Shown piece by piece: positions 51,247 through 59,570 of a DNA stretch of 64,000 nt (within the stretch, counting starts at the first letter, position 1; each line of letters opens with the position of its first letter). The stretch is taken from NCBI RefSeq assembly GCF_042652185.1, contig NZ_JBHSIX010000011.1. One strand, written 5' to 3'. The stretch is from Actinacidiphila fildesensis. Lineage in GTDB: Bacteria > Actinomycetota > Actinomycetes > Streptomycetales > Streptomycetaceae. The notes beneath the pieces were generated by a model, which worked only from the letters and a program-made list of their open reading frames with translations, did no database searches and had not been told where the DNA came from. The position numbers were made by a program, and so were the translations under genes.

Positions 51247-51963
51247 ATGGCCAGCGTCCTTGTCGTGGAAGACGACCCCGCCATACGCGCGGCACTGATC
51301 GAGATCCTGACCGGTGACGGCCATGTGGTGCGCAGTGCCGCCGATGGATTCAGCGGACTGAGAGAGGTGACTCAAGGGCCCCTCGACGCCGTCATCCTGG
51401 ACCTGGGACTGCCGGATCTGGACGGAAGTGACGCGCTGCGCATGATCCGTGGCATCTCCCAGGTACCGGTGCTCGTGGTCACCGCCCGGGACGACGACGC
51501 CGAGATCGTCCGGCTGCTGAACGCGGGCGCCGACGACTATCTCGTCAAGCCCTTCTCCAGCGGACAGTTGACCGCCCGGCTGACCGCGGTCCTGCGACGC
51601 GTCGGCCGGGCCGTCGCCTCGGTCCCCGGAGGTCTGCACGAAGGCCCGACCGCGACGCAGGGCCCGATGGTGGTCGGTGAGCTGCGGGTGGACGCCATGG
51701 CCCGCACCGCGCATCTCGGCGGCCGGGAACTGCATCTCACCCGGCGTGAGTTCGATCTTCTCGCCTACCTGGCCGGCAACGCCGGCTGCGTCGTCTCCAA
51801 GCGCAAGATCCTCACCGAGGTGTGGCGCGAGTCCTATGTCGACGATGCGACGATCGATGTGCATCTGTCCGCACTGCGCCGCAAACTCGGTGAACGGGCG
51901 ATACGTCCGCGGTACCTGCACACGGTGCGCGGTGTCGGCATCAAGCTGGTGACGCCACCGTGA
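51247..51963 (+). CDS. OmpR-type response regulator (second system)
   Basis: 238 residues. ATG 51247 lies seven bases after TACGGT without a ribosome site (leaderless). Receiver VVEDDPAIRAAL, phospho-Asp in VILDLGLPDLDG, YLVKPFSSGQL; DNA-binding winged helix with LTRREFDLLAYLAGN and LSALRRKLGE. GTGA overlap with the kinase gene. Confidence 0.93.
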   Translation: MASVLVVEDDPAIRAALIEILTGDGHVVRSAADGFSGLREVTQGPLDAVILDLGLPDLDGSDALRMIRGISQVPVLVVTARDDDAEIVRLLNAGADDYLVKPFSSGQLTARLTAVLRRVGRAVASVPGGLHEGPTATQGPMVVGELRVDAMARTAHLGGRELHLTRREFDLLAYLAGNAGCVVSKRKILTEVWRESYVDDATIDVHLSALRRKLGERAIRPRYLHTVRGVGIKLVTPP

Positions 51964-53387
51964 GACGCGCCCTGGCAGGGGTGGCGCTGGCGGTCACTTC
52001 CATGGTGGCCCTGTCCTTCCTGATACCCCTCGCCCTGCTGGTGCGCTCGGAGGCCCGCAACCAGGCGATCACCGCCGCCGAACAGCAGGCCGCCGCGCTC
52101 GCCCCGGTGCTGGCCCTGACCGACGACATCCCCGACCTGCGCCAGGCCATCTCCGTGCTGGCCCCTGGCGAGGACCTGAGCGTCCACCTGCCGGCCGGAC
52201 AGGTCGTCGGACCGACGCACGCGCCCGCCGCCCTGCTCCAGCGAGCCGCCCGTGACGGCGAGGCGATCGCCCAGAACCGGCCGGGCGGCTGGGTCTACCT
52301 CCAGCCGGTCGTCCTGGGTCCCGGGCGGGTTGCGGTGATCGAGGAGTTCGTCCCCTCGGACCGGCTCAACCGGGGGGTGGCCGCCTCCTGGGGGGCCATC
52401 ACGCTGCTCGCGGTGGCCCTGGTGGCCGGCTCCACCCTCGTCGCGGACCGGCTCGCCGCCCGCGTGGTGCGCTCCTCGCACCAGCTGTCCCGCGCCACCC
52501 ACGCCCTGGGCCGCGGCGACCTCAACGTCCGGGTGGACCCGATGGGACCGCCCGAGTTGTACGAGGCGGGGCTGGCCTTCAACGCCATGGCCGATCGCAT
52601 GCTGGAGCTGCTCGCCGTCGAACGTGAACTCGTCGCGGACCTCTCCCACCGGCTGCGGACACCGCTGACCGCACTGCGCCTCACCGCCGACCGCATGGGG
52701 CCGACCGCCGACGCGGAACGGATCGCCGCCGCGATCCACCACCTCGACGCCGAACTGCACTCGATCATCACCGCCGCCCGCACACCACTCGCCGTGGGAC
52801 CGATGGGATGGGGCCTGCGACCGCTCTCGGGGGCCGCCACCCCTGGCCGGACACCCGCCTCGGGTCCGCCCGCGGAGGGCTGCGCGGCAGCCGCGGTGAT
52901 CCGCCGCAAAGCCGCCTTCTGGGCCGTTCTGGCCGAGCAGCAACACCGGCCGTTCCATGTGGACATCACCCTTGAAGAGGCACTGATCGACCTGCCCGAG
53001 GACGACCTCGCGGCCGTCTTCGACGCCCTGGTCGGCAATGTGTTCCGGCACACGGCGCCGGGCACCGCGTTCGCGGTGCGCCTGGAGCGTGGTGCGCAGA
53101 GTGTGACGCTCGTGGTCGAGGACGCCGGTCCCGGCATCCCGGATCCGGGCGGTGCCGTGGCCCGCGGGGTCAGTACGGTCTCCACCGGCCTCGGACTGGA
53201 CATCGCCCACCGGGCCGCCGCCGTGACGCGCGGAGCGGTGGACATCTCCCGGGGCGGGCTGGGCGGCGCACACATCGAGGTGACCTTCGGACTCGCCGCG
53301 GCCCAGGGCAGCGGCGGCCGCAGCAAGCGCCGCCGTCGTACCGCCGCCTCCAGGGGCTCCCGGACACGCTGGTGGACCGCGTCATGA
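51960..53387 (+). CDS. two-component sensor histidine kinase (second system)
   Basis: 475 residues, two membrane helices (~8-28 and ~143-165) around a ~115-residue extracellular region, HAMP, HisKA DLSHRLRTPLTALRL and a HATPase domain (VGNVFRHTAPGTAFAV, DAGPGIPDPGG, STGLGLDIAHRAA). A non-conserved ~45-residue Gly/Pro-rich insert separates HisKA and HATPase. The C-terminus is very basic (RSKRRRRTAASRGSRTRW). Confidence 0.92.
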   Translation: MRRALAGVALAVTSMVALSFLIPLALLVRSEARNQAITAAEQQAAALAPVLALTDDIPDLRQAISVLAPGEDLSVHLPAGQVVGPTHAPAALLQRAARDGEAIAQNRPGGWVYLQPVVLGPGRVAVIEEFVPSDRLNRGVAASWGAITLLAVALVAGSTLVADRLAARVVRSSHQLSRATHALGRGDLNVRVDPMGPPELYEAGLAFNAMADRMLELLAVERELVADLSHRLRTPLTALRLTADRMGPTADAERIAAAIHHLDAELHSIITAARTPLAVGPMGWGLRPLSGAATPGRTPASGPPAEGCAAAAVIRRKAAFWAVLAEQQHRPFHVDITLEEALIDLPEDDLAAVFDALVGNVFRHTAPGTAFAVRLERGAQSVTLVVEDAGPGIPDPGGAVARGVSTVSTGLGLDIAHRAAAVTRGAVDISRGGLGGAHIEVTFGLAAAQGSGGRSKRRRRTAASRGSRTRWWTAS

Positions 53388-53732
53388 CGTTTCCGCGACA
53401 AGGCGTGCCCGTTCCCTGACAGGGCCCGCCCGCCTCCCCGACCGGGTCCGCCCATCAGGGTCCGCCCGTCGGGGTCGGGTCGTCGCGTCCTGGTCTACGG
53501 GCCGGCGGGGAACGGCTGCTCGGCCCAGATGGTCTTTCCGCGCGGTTGTGCGCCAGGAAGCGCAGATCGGTGTCGAAGACGTTGCACGGGTTTATGTGGA
53601 GTGGCCTTAAGTTTTCTTTAAGCCATTTGCAAGACCGGCAATGCGATTTCTGAAATTGTGCGCTGTGTGCCGGCCGGGAATGCCAATGCGGGAGCAACCG
53701 GACGCCCTTCCGGCGGACGGCCGCGTCGGTGC
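53388..53732. other. intergenic region with a possible gene remnant and a TTAAG direct repeat
   Basis: On the minus strand 53542-53495 reads RGKTIWAEQPFPAGP-stop, resembling the end of Streptomyces HATPase anti-sigma-type proteins, but no upstream body is in frame. TTAAG occurs at 53607 and 53618, 11 bp apart, the spacing used by OmpR-type regulators. Neither is conclusive. Confidence 0.35.
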
Positions 53733-53945
53733 TCAGCCGATGAGCACCGACGCCACTGCCGCCGCGACCGTGACGACCGCGAAGCCGACCATCGCCCCGC
53801 GCGCCCGCCCGGCCGGATCCACCCGCGGCAGGGGTTCGTGGCGCCGCCCGCCCCACAGGCCCTCGTCCGCCGCGCCGTCCGGTCCGTATGCGCTGAGCCA
53901 CCGGACGACGAGCGGCGTCCGGTCCTCCTTCTCCATGTGCTGCAT
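53733..53945 (-). CDS. small protein with C-terminal membrane helix
   Basis: About 70 residues from ATG 53945 (or 53936). A soluble basic/acidic N-terminus (EKEDRTPLVVRWLSAYGPDG) precedes one C-terminal helix (AMVGFAVVTVAAAVASVLIG), the layout of a tail-anchored protein. Function unknown. Confidence 0.55.
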   Translation of the reverse strand: MQHMEKEDRTPLVVRWLSAYGPDGAADEGLWGGRRHEPLPRVDPAGRARGAMVGFAVVTVAAAVASVLIG

Positions 53946-54026
53946 ACCCACGCAAACGACTCGCCCGGGGACCGGAAACGCGACCTCCGGCACCGCAACC
54001 GGATCGTCACCGGCGGGCCGGCCGCA

Positions 54027-54572
54027 TCAGTTCCCGAGGGCCGCCAGCGCTTCGTCCCGGGTGTTGTGCCACAGGGTGGTGACCGGGTCGTAGACCGCGA
54101 TGCCCGGAGTCGGGGCGCCGATCCCGGCGGCCGTGAAGGTGAGCCCGCTGTGCGCGGGGTCGGCGGCCACCGTGAGGGTCGGGGCGTACCGGGCCGGGGC
54201 GCTGCGGTCGTCGGTCCTGACCGCCGCGAACTGGCTCCGGCGTGCGGCGATGACCCGTGGGCCGTCGGCCGAATCCGGGACGGTGCGGGCCTCACCGTCG
54301 AGGCCGCCGAACGTCACCGTCGGGAAGCGGTTGACGGTGCATCTGCTCGCGCTCCGGTTCTGCACGCTCACGAGCGCCACCGCACTCGCGATCGGCGGCA
54401 GCATATGGACGGTGAAGGAGAGGTCCCCCGGTGCGCACGCACGCACCTTCTCGGGTGCGGCGGGTGCGGCGGGTCCGGCGGGCGAGGCGGGCGTGGCGGA
54501 TCCGGCGAGTGCGGCCGGGGCCGCGGTGAGGACAAGAGCGGATGTGAGGGCGAGTGTCGTCAGAGTGCGCAT
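54027..54572 (-). CDS. secreted DUF4232-family protein
   Basis: 181 residues with a cleavable signal (LALTSALVLTAAPAALA) and an Ig-like DUF4232 domain (SVQNRSASRCTVNRFPTVTFGG, with two Cys). Members are extracellular or lipoprotein-linked proteins of unknown function, frequent in Streptomyces. Confidence 0.88.
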   Translation of the reverse strand: MRTLTTLALTSALVLTAAPAALAGSATPASPAGPAAPAAPEKVRACAPGDLSFTVHMLPPIASAVALVSVQNRSASRCTVNRFPTVTFGGLDGEARTVPDSADGPRVIAARRSQFAAVRTDDRSAPARYAPTLTVAADPAHSGLTFTAAGIGAPTPGIAVYDPVTTLWHNTRDEALAALGN

Positions 54573-54706
54573 GACACTTCCCTATCCCCGCCGTCGCCCC
54601 GCTACGCTCCGTCAGGCCGATCACCGGGGACATCGACCGGTTCGGCGTAAACCCCCGCAAGGGCCGCTTCCGCGCCGGAAACGGCCGGCTGCTACCGTCG
54701 GGAATC

Positions 54707-55099
54707 ATGAACGACAGCGTGTATGTGGGCAATGCGGGCGTCGACGCCGCACTGGACAAGGGCTGGTTGCTCGGTCACTTCAAGGACGGGTCCGATCCCC
54801 GGCACAGCGAGGACGTCGAGATCAAGTGGGGCATCCACCCGCCGGGTGACGAGCGGGCGGTCTGGGTCACCGCGGAGGAACGTACCGCTCTGCTGGTCCT
54901 CATCAAGGGCCGGTTCCGGGTGGAGCTTCCCGGGCGGAGTGTGCTCCTCGCCGAGCAGGGTGACTACGTGGTGTGGGGCCGGGGCGTCGACCACTCCTGG
55001 TACGCGGAGGAGGAGTCCGTCGTGCTGACCGTCCGCTGGCCCTCGGTCGCCGGTTACAAGGTGATGGAGGAGAGCGACTCCGCCCGGGTGTCCGGCTGA
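54707..55099 (+). CDS. cupin-fold protein
   Basis: 130 residues. A single cupin-like barrel with WVTAEERTALLVLIKGRFRVELPG and LLAEQGDYVVWGRGVDHSW; His and acidic residues could bind a metal. ATG 54707 has TACCGT eight bases upstream and no ribosome site. Homologues are sometimes named signal peptidase I in databases, but nothing in the sequence supports that. Confidence 0.75.
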   Translation: MNDSVYVGNAGVDAALDKGWLLGHFKDGSDPRHSEDVEIKWGIHPPGDERAVWVTAEERTALLVLIKGRFRVELPGRSVLLAEQGDYVVWGRGVDHSWYAEEESVVLTVRWPSVAGYKVMEESDSARVSG

Positions 55100-55146
55100 C
55101 GGCAGCAGGTTGCCGACCCTGACTCCGGTCGGTCCTCGGTCGGTTC

Positions 55147-56001
55147 TCAGCCGGAGACCGCGCGCAGTGCGCCCGGCCGGCGGCCGGTGAGGCGGTCGAG
55201 GGCGGCGGAGGTGGCGTCGTCCGCCGGGAGGTGGACGACAAGGCGCTGGGCGTCGTCGGCGGCCAGGTCGAGTGTCTCGTAGGCCAGGCGCAGTTCGCCC
55301 GCTTCGGGGTGGACCAGCCGTTCGACGCCGTTGGACCGCGGGAGGCCCGGCAGGCTCTCCACACGATCGCTGAAGACGGTCCCCGCGGTGACGGTCAGTT
55401 CGTCGGCGAGCGCGGCGACATGCGGGTCCGCCCGGAACGGACCCTGTTTGAGGGCGGCCACCTGCTGGTCGGCGACGAGCTCCCAGTCGGGATACGCGGT
55501 ACGTGCCCGGTCGTCGGCGAAGACGAAGCGGGCCAGGTTCGGGGGAGCCCCGTCCAGCAGGCCGAGGGGCCCGGTCAGCCGCTCGTACCCCGAGGTCCAG
55601 GCGAGGATGTCGCTCAGCCGGTTGAGCAGCACGGCGGGAGCGGGCTCCAGACGGTCGAGCAGTGCCTGCACGGAAGGACGCACGGTACGGGCGGGCGGCG
55701 CACCGGCCAGGCAGGTGAAGCCGGCCTCGGCACCCTTGGTGAGCCGGTACAGGTGGATGCGTTCGTTCGCGGTCAGCCGGAGCGCGTCGGCCAGCGCGGA
55801 GAGCACCGGCGGGGACGGCCGCCGGTCGCGCCCCTGCTCGAGCCGGGTCACGTACTCGACGCTGACGCCCGCGAGCATCGCCAGTTCGGAGCGGCGCAGC
55901 CCCGGGGTGCGGCGGCGCGGTCCGGTGGGCAGCCCCACTTCGCCGGGCGCGACGCCCTCGCGGCGGACGCGCAGGAACAGGCCCAACTCGTTGTCGCTCA
56001 C
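55147..56001 (-). CDS. XRE-family regulator with MmyB-like domain
   Basis: 284 residues; GTG 56001. HTH (RTPGLRRSELAMLAGVSVEYVTRLEQGRDRRPS) plus MmyB-type ligand domain (VLLNRLSDILAWTSGYERLTG, ERLVHPEAGELRLAYETLDL). Divergent from an FMN reductase gene 146 bp away, a common pairing in which the XRE protein controls the reductase. Confidence 0.92.
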   Translation of the reverse strand: MSDNELGLFLRVRREGVAPGEVGLPTGPRRRTPGLRRSELAMLAGVSVEYVTRLEQGRDRRPSPPVLSALADALRLTANERIHLYRLTKGAEAGFTCLAGAPPARTVRPSVQALLDRLEPAPAVLLNRLSDILAWTSGYERLTGPLGLLDGAPPNLARFVFADDRARTAYPDWELVADQQVAALKQGPFRADPHVAALADELTVTAGTVFSDRVESLPGLPRSNGVERLVHPEAGELRLAYETLDLAADDAQRLVVHLPADDATSAALDRLTGRRPGALRAVSG

Positions 56002-56147
56002 CCGTCGAACGTAACAGGCGCGGCCGCCGGGATCGTGGCCCTGTCGCTACCAGCCTCGGCCCGGCCTTCCTGCCCGGCCGCCGGCCGGGCAGGTTGGGAG
56101 CCGTGACCCGCTCGGTCACCTCACGACGTACGACAGGGAGCACCGAC

Positions 56148-56774
56148 ATGTCCGCACCGACCGACACCCGGACCCAGCAGACCCTCAACCTCGCAGTGCT
56201 CATCGGCAGCGTCAGGGAAGGCCGGTTCGGCCCCGTGGTGGCGAACTGGTTCTTCGAACAAGCCGCGCTCCACGGCCGGTTCAAGGTGGATCTCATCGAT
56301 CTCGCCGATACGCCGCTGCCGCTCGAACTGCCGCCCGTGCCACCGGCGATGGAGCCGGCCCTCCCGCGGCCCGCCGAGATGGCGGAGCTCACCCGTCGGC
56401 TCGGGGAGGCCGACGCGATCGTCGTGGTGACCCCCGACTACAACCGCAGTTTCCCGGCTTCGCTGAAGGCCGCGATCGACTGGCACTACACCCAGTGGCA
56501 GGCCAAGCCGATCGGGTTCGTGGGCTACAGCGGCGGGAGCGGCGGCCTGCTGGCCATCGAGCAGCTGCGGCAGGTGTTCAACGAACTGCAGGCTCACACG
56601 GTCCGCGACTACGTCTCCTTCCCCCGCTACTACCTGCTCTTCGGCCCGGACGGCACCCTGCTGGAGCCCGAGGGACCCGACGCCGCCGCGAAGGTGCTGC
56701 TGGACCAGCTGTTGTGGTGGGGATCGGTCCTGCACGACGCCCGGCGCGACCGGCCGTACCCCGCCGCGGCCTGA
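56148..56774 (+). CDS. NADPH-dependent FMN reductase
   Basis: 208 residues; ATG 56148 after ACAGGGAG. Flavodoxin-like fold with LAVLIGSVREGRFGPVVANW, VVTPDYNRSFPASLKAAIDW and FVGYSGGSGGLLA, motifs of the FMN-binding SsuE/ArsH/azoreductase class. Likely a redox-stress enzyme reducing quinones or azo compounds, controlled by the divergent XRE protein. Confidence 0.92.
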   Translation: MSAPTDTRTQQTLNLAVLIGSVREGRFGPVVANWFFEQAALHGRFKVDLIDLADTPLPLELPPVPPAMEPALPRPAEMAELTRRLGEADAIVVVTPDYNRSFPASLKAAIDWHYTQWQAKPIGFVGYSGGSGGLLAIEQLRQVFNELQAHTVRDYVSFPRYYLLFGPDGTLLEPEGPDAAAKVLLDQLLWWGSVLHDARRDRPYPAAA

Positions 56775-56785
56775 GTCCCGCGCGG

Positions 56786-56810
56786 CGCCCCGGTCCGGCG
56801 GGCCGGGGCC
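56786..56810. terminator. weak hairpin terminator between convergent genes
   Basis: 7-bp arms gccccgg / ccggggc around a GC-rich 9-nt loop between the FMN reductase and cyanase genes. Confidence 0.5.
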
Positions 56811-56813
56811 GGA

Positions 56814-57284
56814 TCAGAACGGCTTCGTCGGCAGGTACTTGCCGTCGAGGGTGATGACGGCCCGGGAGCCGCCGTCGGGGTCCTCGACCTTCCGCACATC
56901 GAGCCGGAAGTTGATCGCGCTGATGATGCCGTCGCCGAACTGCTCGTGGATCAGCGCCTTGAGCGTGGTGCCGTAGACCTGGAGCATCTCATGGAAGCGG
57001 TAGATCGTCGGATCGGTGGGGACGCCGCCCGGGGCGGAGCCGCGCAAGGGGATCGTCTGCAGCAGCAGGGAGGCGTCCTCGTCCAGGCCGAGGAGCCCGG
57101 TGACGGCGTCGGCGGCTTCGGCCGGCAGCGGATGCTGGCCGAGCAGCGCGGCCGTCACGAAGGCCACCGACAGACCGGTGACATCGGCCAGCTCCTGCCA
57201 GCTGAGGTCCTTGCGCATCTTGGCGTCGACGACCTGGATCGCGAGCTGCTCGCGGGCCTGCGGGTCGAACTGGGCCTGGATCAT
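56814..57284 (-). CDS. cynS: cyanase (cyanate hydratase)
   Basis: 156 residues, normal length. N-terminal HTH-like domain (DLSWQELADVTGLSVAFVTAALLGQHPL), then the catalytic region YRFHEMLQVYGTTLKALIHEQFGDGIISAI containing the active-site Arg/Glu/Ser triad, and the C-terminal GKYLPTKPF. It converts cyanate and bicarbonate to ammonia and two CO2. Downstream of the carbonic anhydrase gene by 50 nt. Confidence 0.96.
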   Translation of the reverse strand: MIQAQFDPQAREQLAIQVVDAKMRKDLSWQELADVTGLSVAFVTAALLGQHPLPAEAADAVTGLLGLDEDASLLLQTIPLRGSAPGGVPTDPTIYRFHEMLQVYGTTLKALIHEQFGDGIISAINFRLDVRKVEDPDGGSRAVITLDGKYLPTKPF

Positions 57285-57334
57285 GGGAGTTCCTTCCGGA
57301 GTGCGGTGTGAGTGATGGCCGGCCGACGGGGTCG

Positions 57335-57940
57335 TCAGCCGGCGAGTGCGGTGAAGCGGCCGCTCGCGGTGTCGAGTTCCTCGACGGCACCGGTGCCGAT
57401 GTCGTAGACCCAGCCGTGCAGGGTGACCGTGTGCCGGTCCAGTGCGCGGGCGACGCTGGGATGAGTGGCGAGATGCGCGAGTTGCGTGAGGACGTTGTCG
57501 CGGATCAGGGCGGCGACCGCGTCCCCGCCGTCCGCCGCGGCCGCGCGGGCCGGGGAGGCGTCGGCGTACCGCAGCCAGTCGGCGATGGCGGGCAGCGCGG
57601 TCAGGTCCCGGCCCTCGGCGAGCGCGGTCATCGCACCGCAGGCGGAATGGCCGCAGACGATGATGTCGCTGACGCCCAGGACACCGATGGCGTACTCGAT
57701 GCTGGCCGCCACACCGTCCGCGCCGGCGCCGCGGGCGGGGACGAGGTTGCCGGCGGTCCTGATGACGAACAGCTCACCCGGCTCGCGCTGGGTGATCAGC
57801 TCGGGGACCACCCTGGCGTCGGAACAGCCGATGAACAGGGCGGTCGGCCGATGGGTGGCGGCGAGGTGCTCGAAGAGCCCCGCCCGGGCGGGGAAGACGT
57901 CCCGCTGGAAGCGCTGGACTCCCTCGGCGATATCGCGCAT
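57335..57940 (-). CDS. cynT: beta-carbonic anhydrase of the cyanate operon
   Basis: 201 residues. Zinc ligands in FIGCSDARVVPEL (Cys, Asp/Arg dyad) and VCGHSACGAM (His and Cys), the beta-class pattern. It regenerates bicarbonate lost as CO2 during cyanate breakdown. ATG 57940 is preferred to the GTG at 57946 because of AGAG spacing. First gene of the cynT-cynS operon, divergent from cynR. Confidence 0.94.
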   Translation of the reverse strand: MRDIAEGVQRFQRDVFPARAGLFEHLAATHRPTALFIGCSDARVVPELITQREPGELFVIRTAGNLVPARGAGADGVAASIEYAIGVLGVSDIIVCGHSACGAMTALAEGRDLTALPAIADWLRYADASPARAAAADGGDAVAALIRDNVLTQLAHLATHPSVARALDRHTVTLHGWVYDIGTGAVEELDTASGRFTALAG

Positions 57941-58003
57941 GGTCACTCTCTTCGGTGAGGGTGTCGGTGGAGGCCGACGTGCTCCACCCTGCGTGACCAG
58001 TGC

Positions 58004-58054
58004 CTATAGTGTCCAAGACGGAGAAGTCATGACAGCGATTGCTGTCATCTATAG
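58004..58054. promoter_or_regulatory. cynT/cynR control region with perfect palindrome
   Basis: atgacagc-gatt-gctgtcat (58029-58048) is a perfect 8-bp-arm palindrome flanked by two CTATAG elements (58004-58009, 58049-58054). It is the likely LysR-type CynR binding site; TATAGT at 58005 may also act as a -10 box. Confidence 0.75.
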
Positions 58055-58066
58055 CGGGAGGCGGCC

Positions 58067-58966
58067 TTGGAACTACGGCATCTGCGCTATCTGCTCGCCG
58101 TCGCCGAACACGCCAACTTCACGCGCGCGGCCGAGGCCCTGCACATCTCCCAGCCGACGCTCTCCCAGCAGATCAAGCAGCTGGAACGCTCCTTGAAGGT
58201 GCAGCTGCTGGACCGGACCGGGCGCACCGTCCGGCTGACCGACGCCGGCCGGACCTACGTCCACTACGCCCGCCGCGCCCTGCGCGACCTGGCCGCCGCG
58301 GAACGCGCAGTTCTGGACGTCCAGGACCTCTCGTCCGGCACCCTGCGGCTGGCCATGACCCCGACCTTCACCGCCTACCTCGTCGGCCCGCTGACCGGGG
58401 ACTTCTACACCCGCCACCCCGGCATCACCCTGGACATCCAGGAGGACGCCCAGGACCGTGTCGAAGCCCGGCTGCTGGCCGACGAGCTCGACCTGGGCAT
58501 CGGCTTCAGCGGCCAACACCTGCCGGGCATCGAGGCCACCGCGCTCTTCACCGAGACCCTGAGCCTCGTCGTCGGCACCGCCCATCCCTACGCCGGCCGG
58601 AAGCGCCCGTTGCCGGTGGGGAAACTTCACGGTCACCCTCTGGCGCTGCTCACCAGCGGCTTCGTCACCCGCGGCCACATCGACGCGTATCTCGCCGCGC
58701 ACCAGGTGCAGCCGCACGTCGCCATGGAGGCGGACTCCGTCAACGCGCTCACCGAGATCGTCCGGCACACACCACTGGCCACGGTGCTGCCTGACGCCAT
58801 CACCCGCGACCACCCCCATCTGCACCCCGTCGCCCTGGCTCCACCGCTGCCCGCCCGAACGGTCACCCTGCTGCGCCGCGAGACCGCCTACGAGAGCGCC
58901 GCCGCCCGCGCGTTCGCCGACCTCACCCACCAATGGGCCGCCACCCGCGGCTACGCCCCCGCCTGA
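58067..58966 (+). CDS. cynR: LysR-family regulator, CynR-like
   Basis: 299 residues from a rare TTG start with GGGAGG upstream. N-terminal HTH (NFTRAAEALHISQPTLSQQIKQLE) and a full effector domain (TLRLAMTPTFTAYLVGPLTG, LTSGFVTRGHID). Divergent position next to cynT-cynS and closest type, CynR, indicate a cyanate-responsive activator. No cyanate transporter gene (cynX) is present nearby. Confidence 0.9.
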   Translation: MELRHLRYLLAVAEHANFTRAAEALHISQPTLSQQIKQLERSLKVQLLDRTGRTVRLTDAGRTYVHYARRALRDLAAAERAVLDVQDLSSGTLRLAMTPTFTAYLVGPLTGDFYTRHPGITLDIQEDAQDRVEARLLADELDLGIGFSGQHLPGIEATALFTETLSLVVGTAHPYAGRKRPLPVGKLHGHPLALLTSGFVTRGHIDAYLAAHQVQPHVAMEADSVNALTEIVRHTPLATVLPDAITRDHPHLHPVALAPPLPARTVTLLRRETAYESAAARAFADLTHQWAATRGYAPA

Positions 58967-59114
58967 CACGGGCACGGGTCGCGGCCGGCCGGCGGACGAC
59001 TCGTCAGGGCGGCGAAGGCCGGGGGTGACCTGCTGTCGTTGTGATCGTTTCCTGAGGTGAGAGGCCCACACCACATTTCCACGCCAGTGGTATCCCTCAG
59101 AACAGGACGACACG

Positions 59115-59564
59115 ATGAGCAAGCACCAAAAGGGCCGTAGGCACCGGACGGTCAACCGCAACCCCCGTCCGGCCGGCCCCGCGCGGCCGCCGGCGGCGCC
59201 CCGGACCCCGGCCGCCGGACGGGTGGTTCCCGATGCGGAGCAGGGCGGCACGCGCATCCCGGAGACCTCCCCGGTGGCCCAGGCCCCGCAGACCGCGAAG
59301 TCCGCGAAGTCCGCGAAGTCCGCGAAGCCGGACGTACCCAGAGCCTCCGATCCGGTGCCGGACGGCGGTCTCGGTCATCATGCGGCGCGTACCTGGCAGG
59401 AGGTGCAGTCCGCCGGGGACGGCGGGATCACGGTCGAGGAGCTGTGCACGGCCGTCGGCTACCAGTCGCGCACCATCCTCAAGCACCTCAAGGTGCTGGC
59501 CCAGGACGGGCTGGCCGAGCCGTTCGGAGAGCGGTGGCGGTCCACCGGCCAGAAGCTGTTCTAG
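59115..59564 (+). CDS. winged-helix protein with disordered N-terminus
   Basis: 149 residues. The first ~90 are Pro/Arg/Ala/Lys-rich and disordered, including an internal SAK tripeptide repeat. The last ~60 form a winged-helix (ITVEELCTAVGYQSRTILKHLKVLAQDGLA), so it probably binds DNA. It is convergent with Cas3, 6 bp apart; no partner is obvious. Confidence 0.75.
   Translation: MSKHQKGRRHRTVNRNPRPAGPARPPAAPRTPAAGRVVPDAEQGGTRIPETSPVAQAPQTAKSAKSAKSAKPDVPRASDPVPDGGLGHHAARTWQEVQSAGDGGITVEELCTAVGYQSRTILKHLKVLAQDGLAEPFGERWRSTGQKLF
59295..59330 (+). repeat. 9-bp in-frame tandem repeat (gcgaagtcc)
   Basis: Three perfect units plus a partial fourth encode the AKS repeat of the protein above; a slippage-prone segment. 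Confidence 0.85.
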
Positions 59565-59570
59565 GCTCCG

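Noticed and set aside
53495..53542. Tail of an HATPase-type anti-sigma protein
   Set aside because: Only ~15 matching residues and no upstream sequence in frame; not enough for a pseudogene call.
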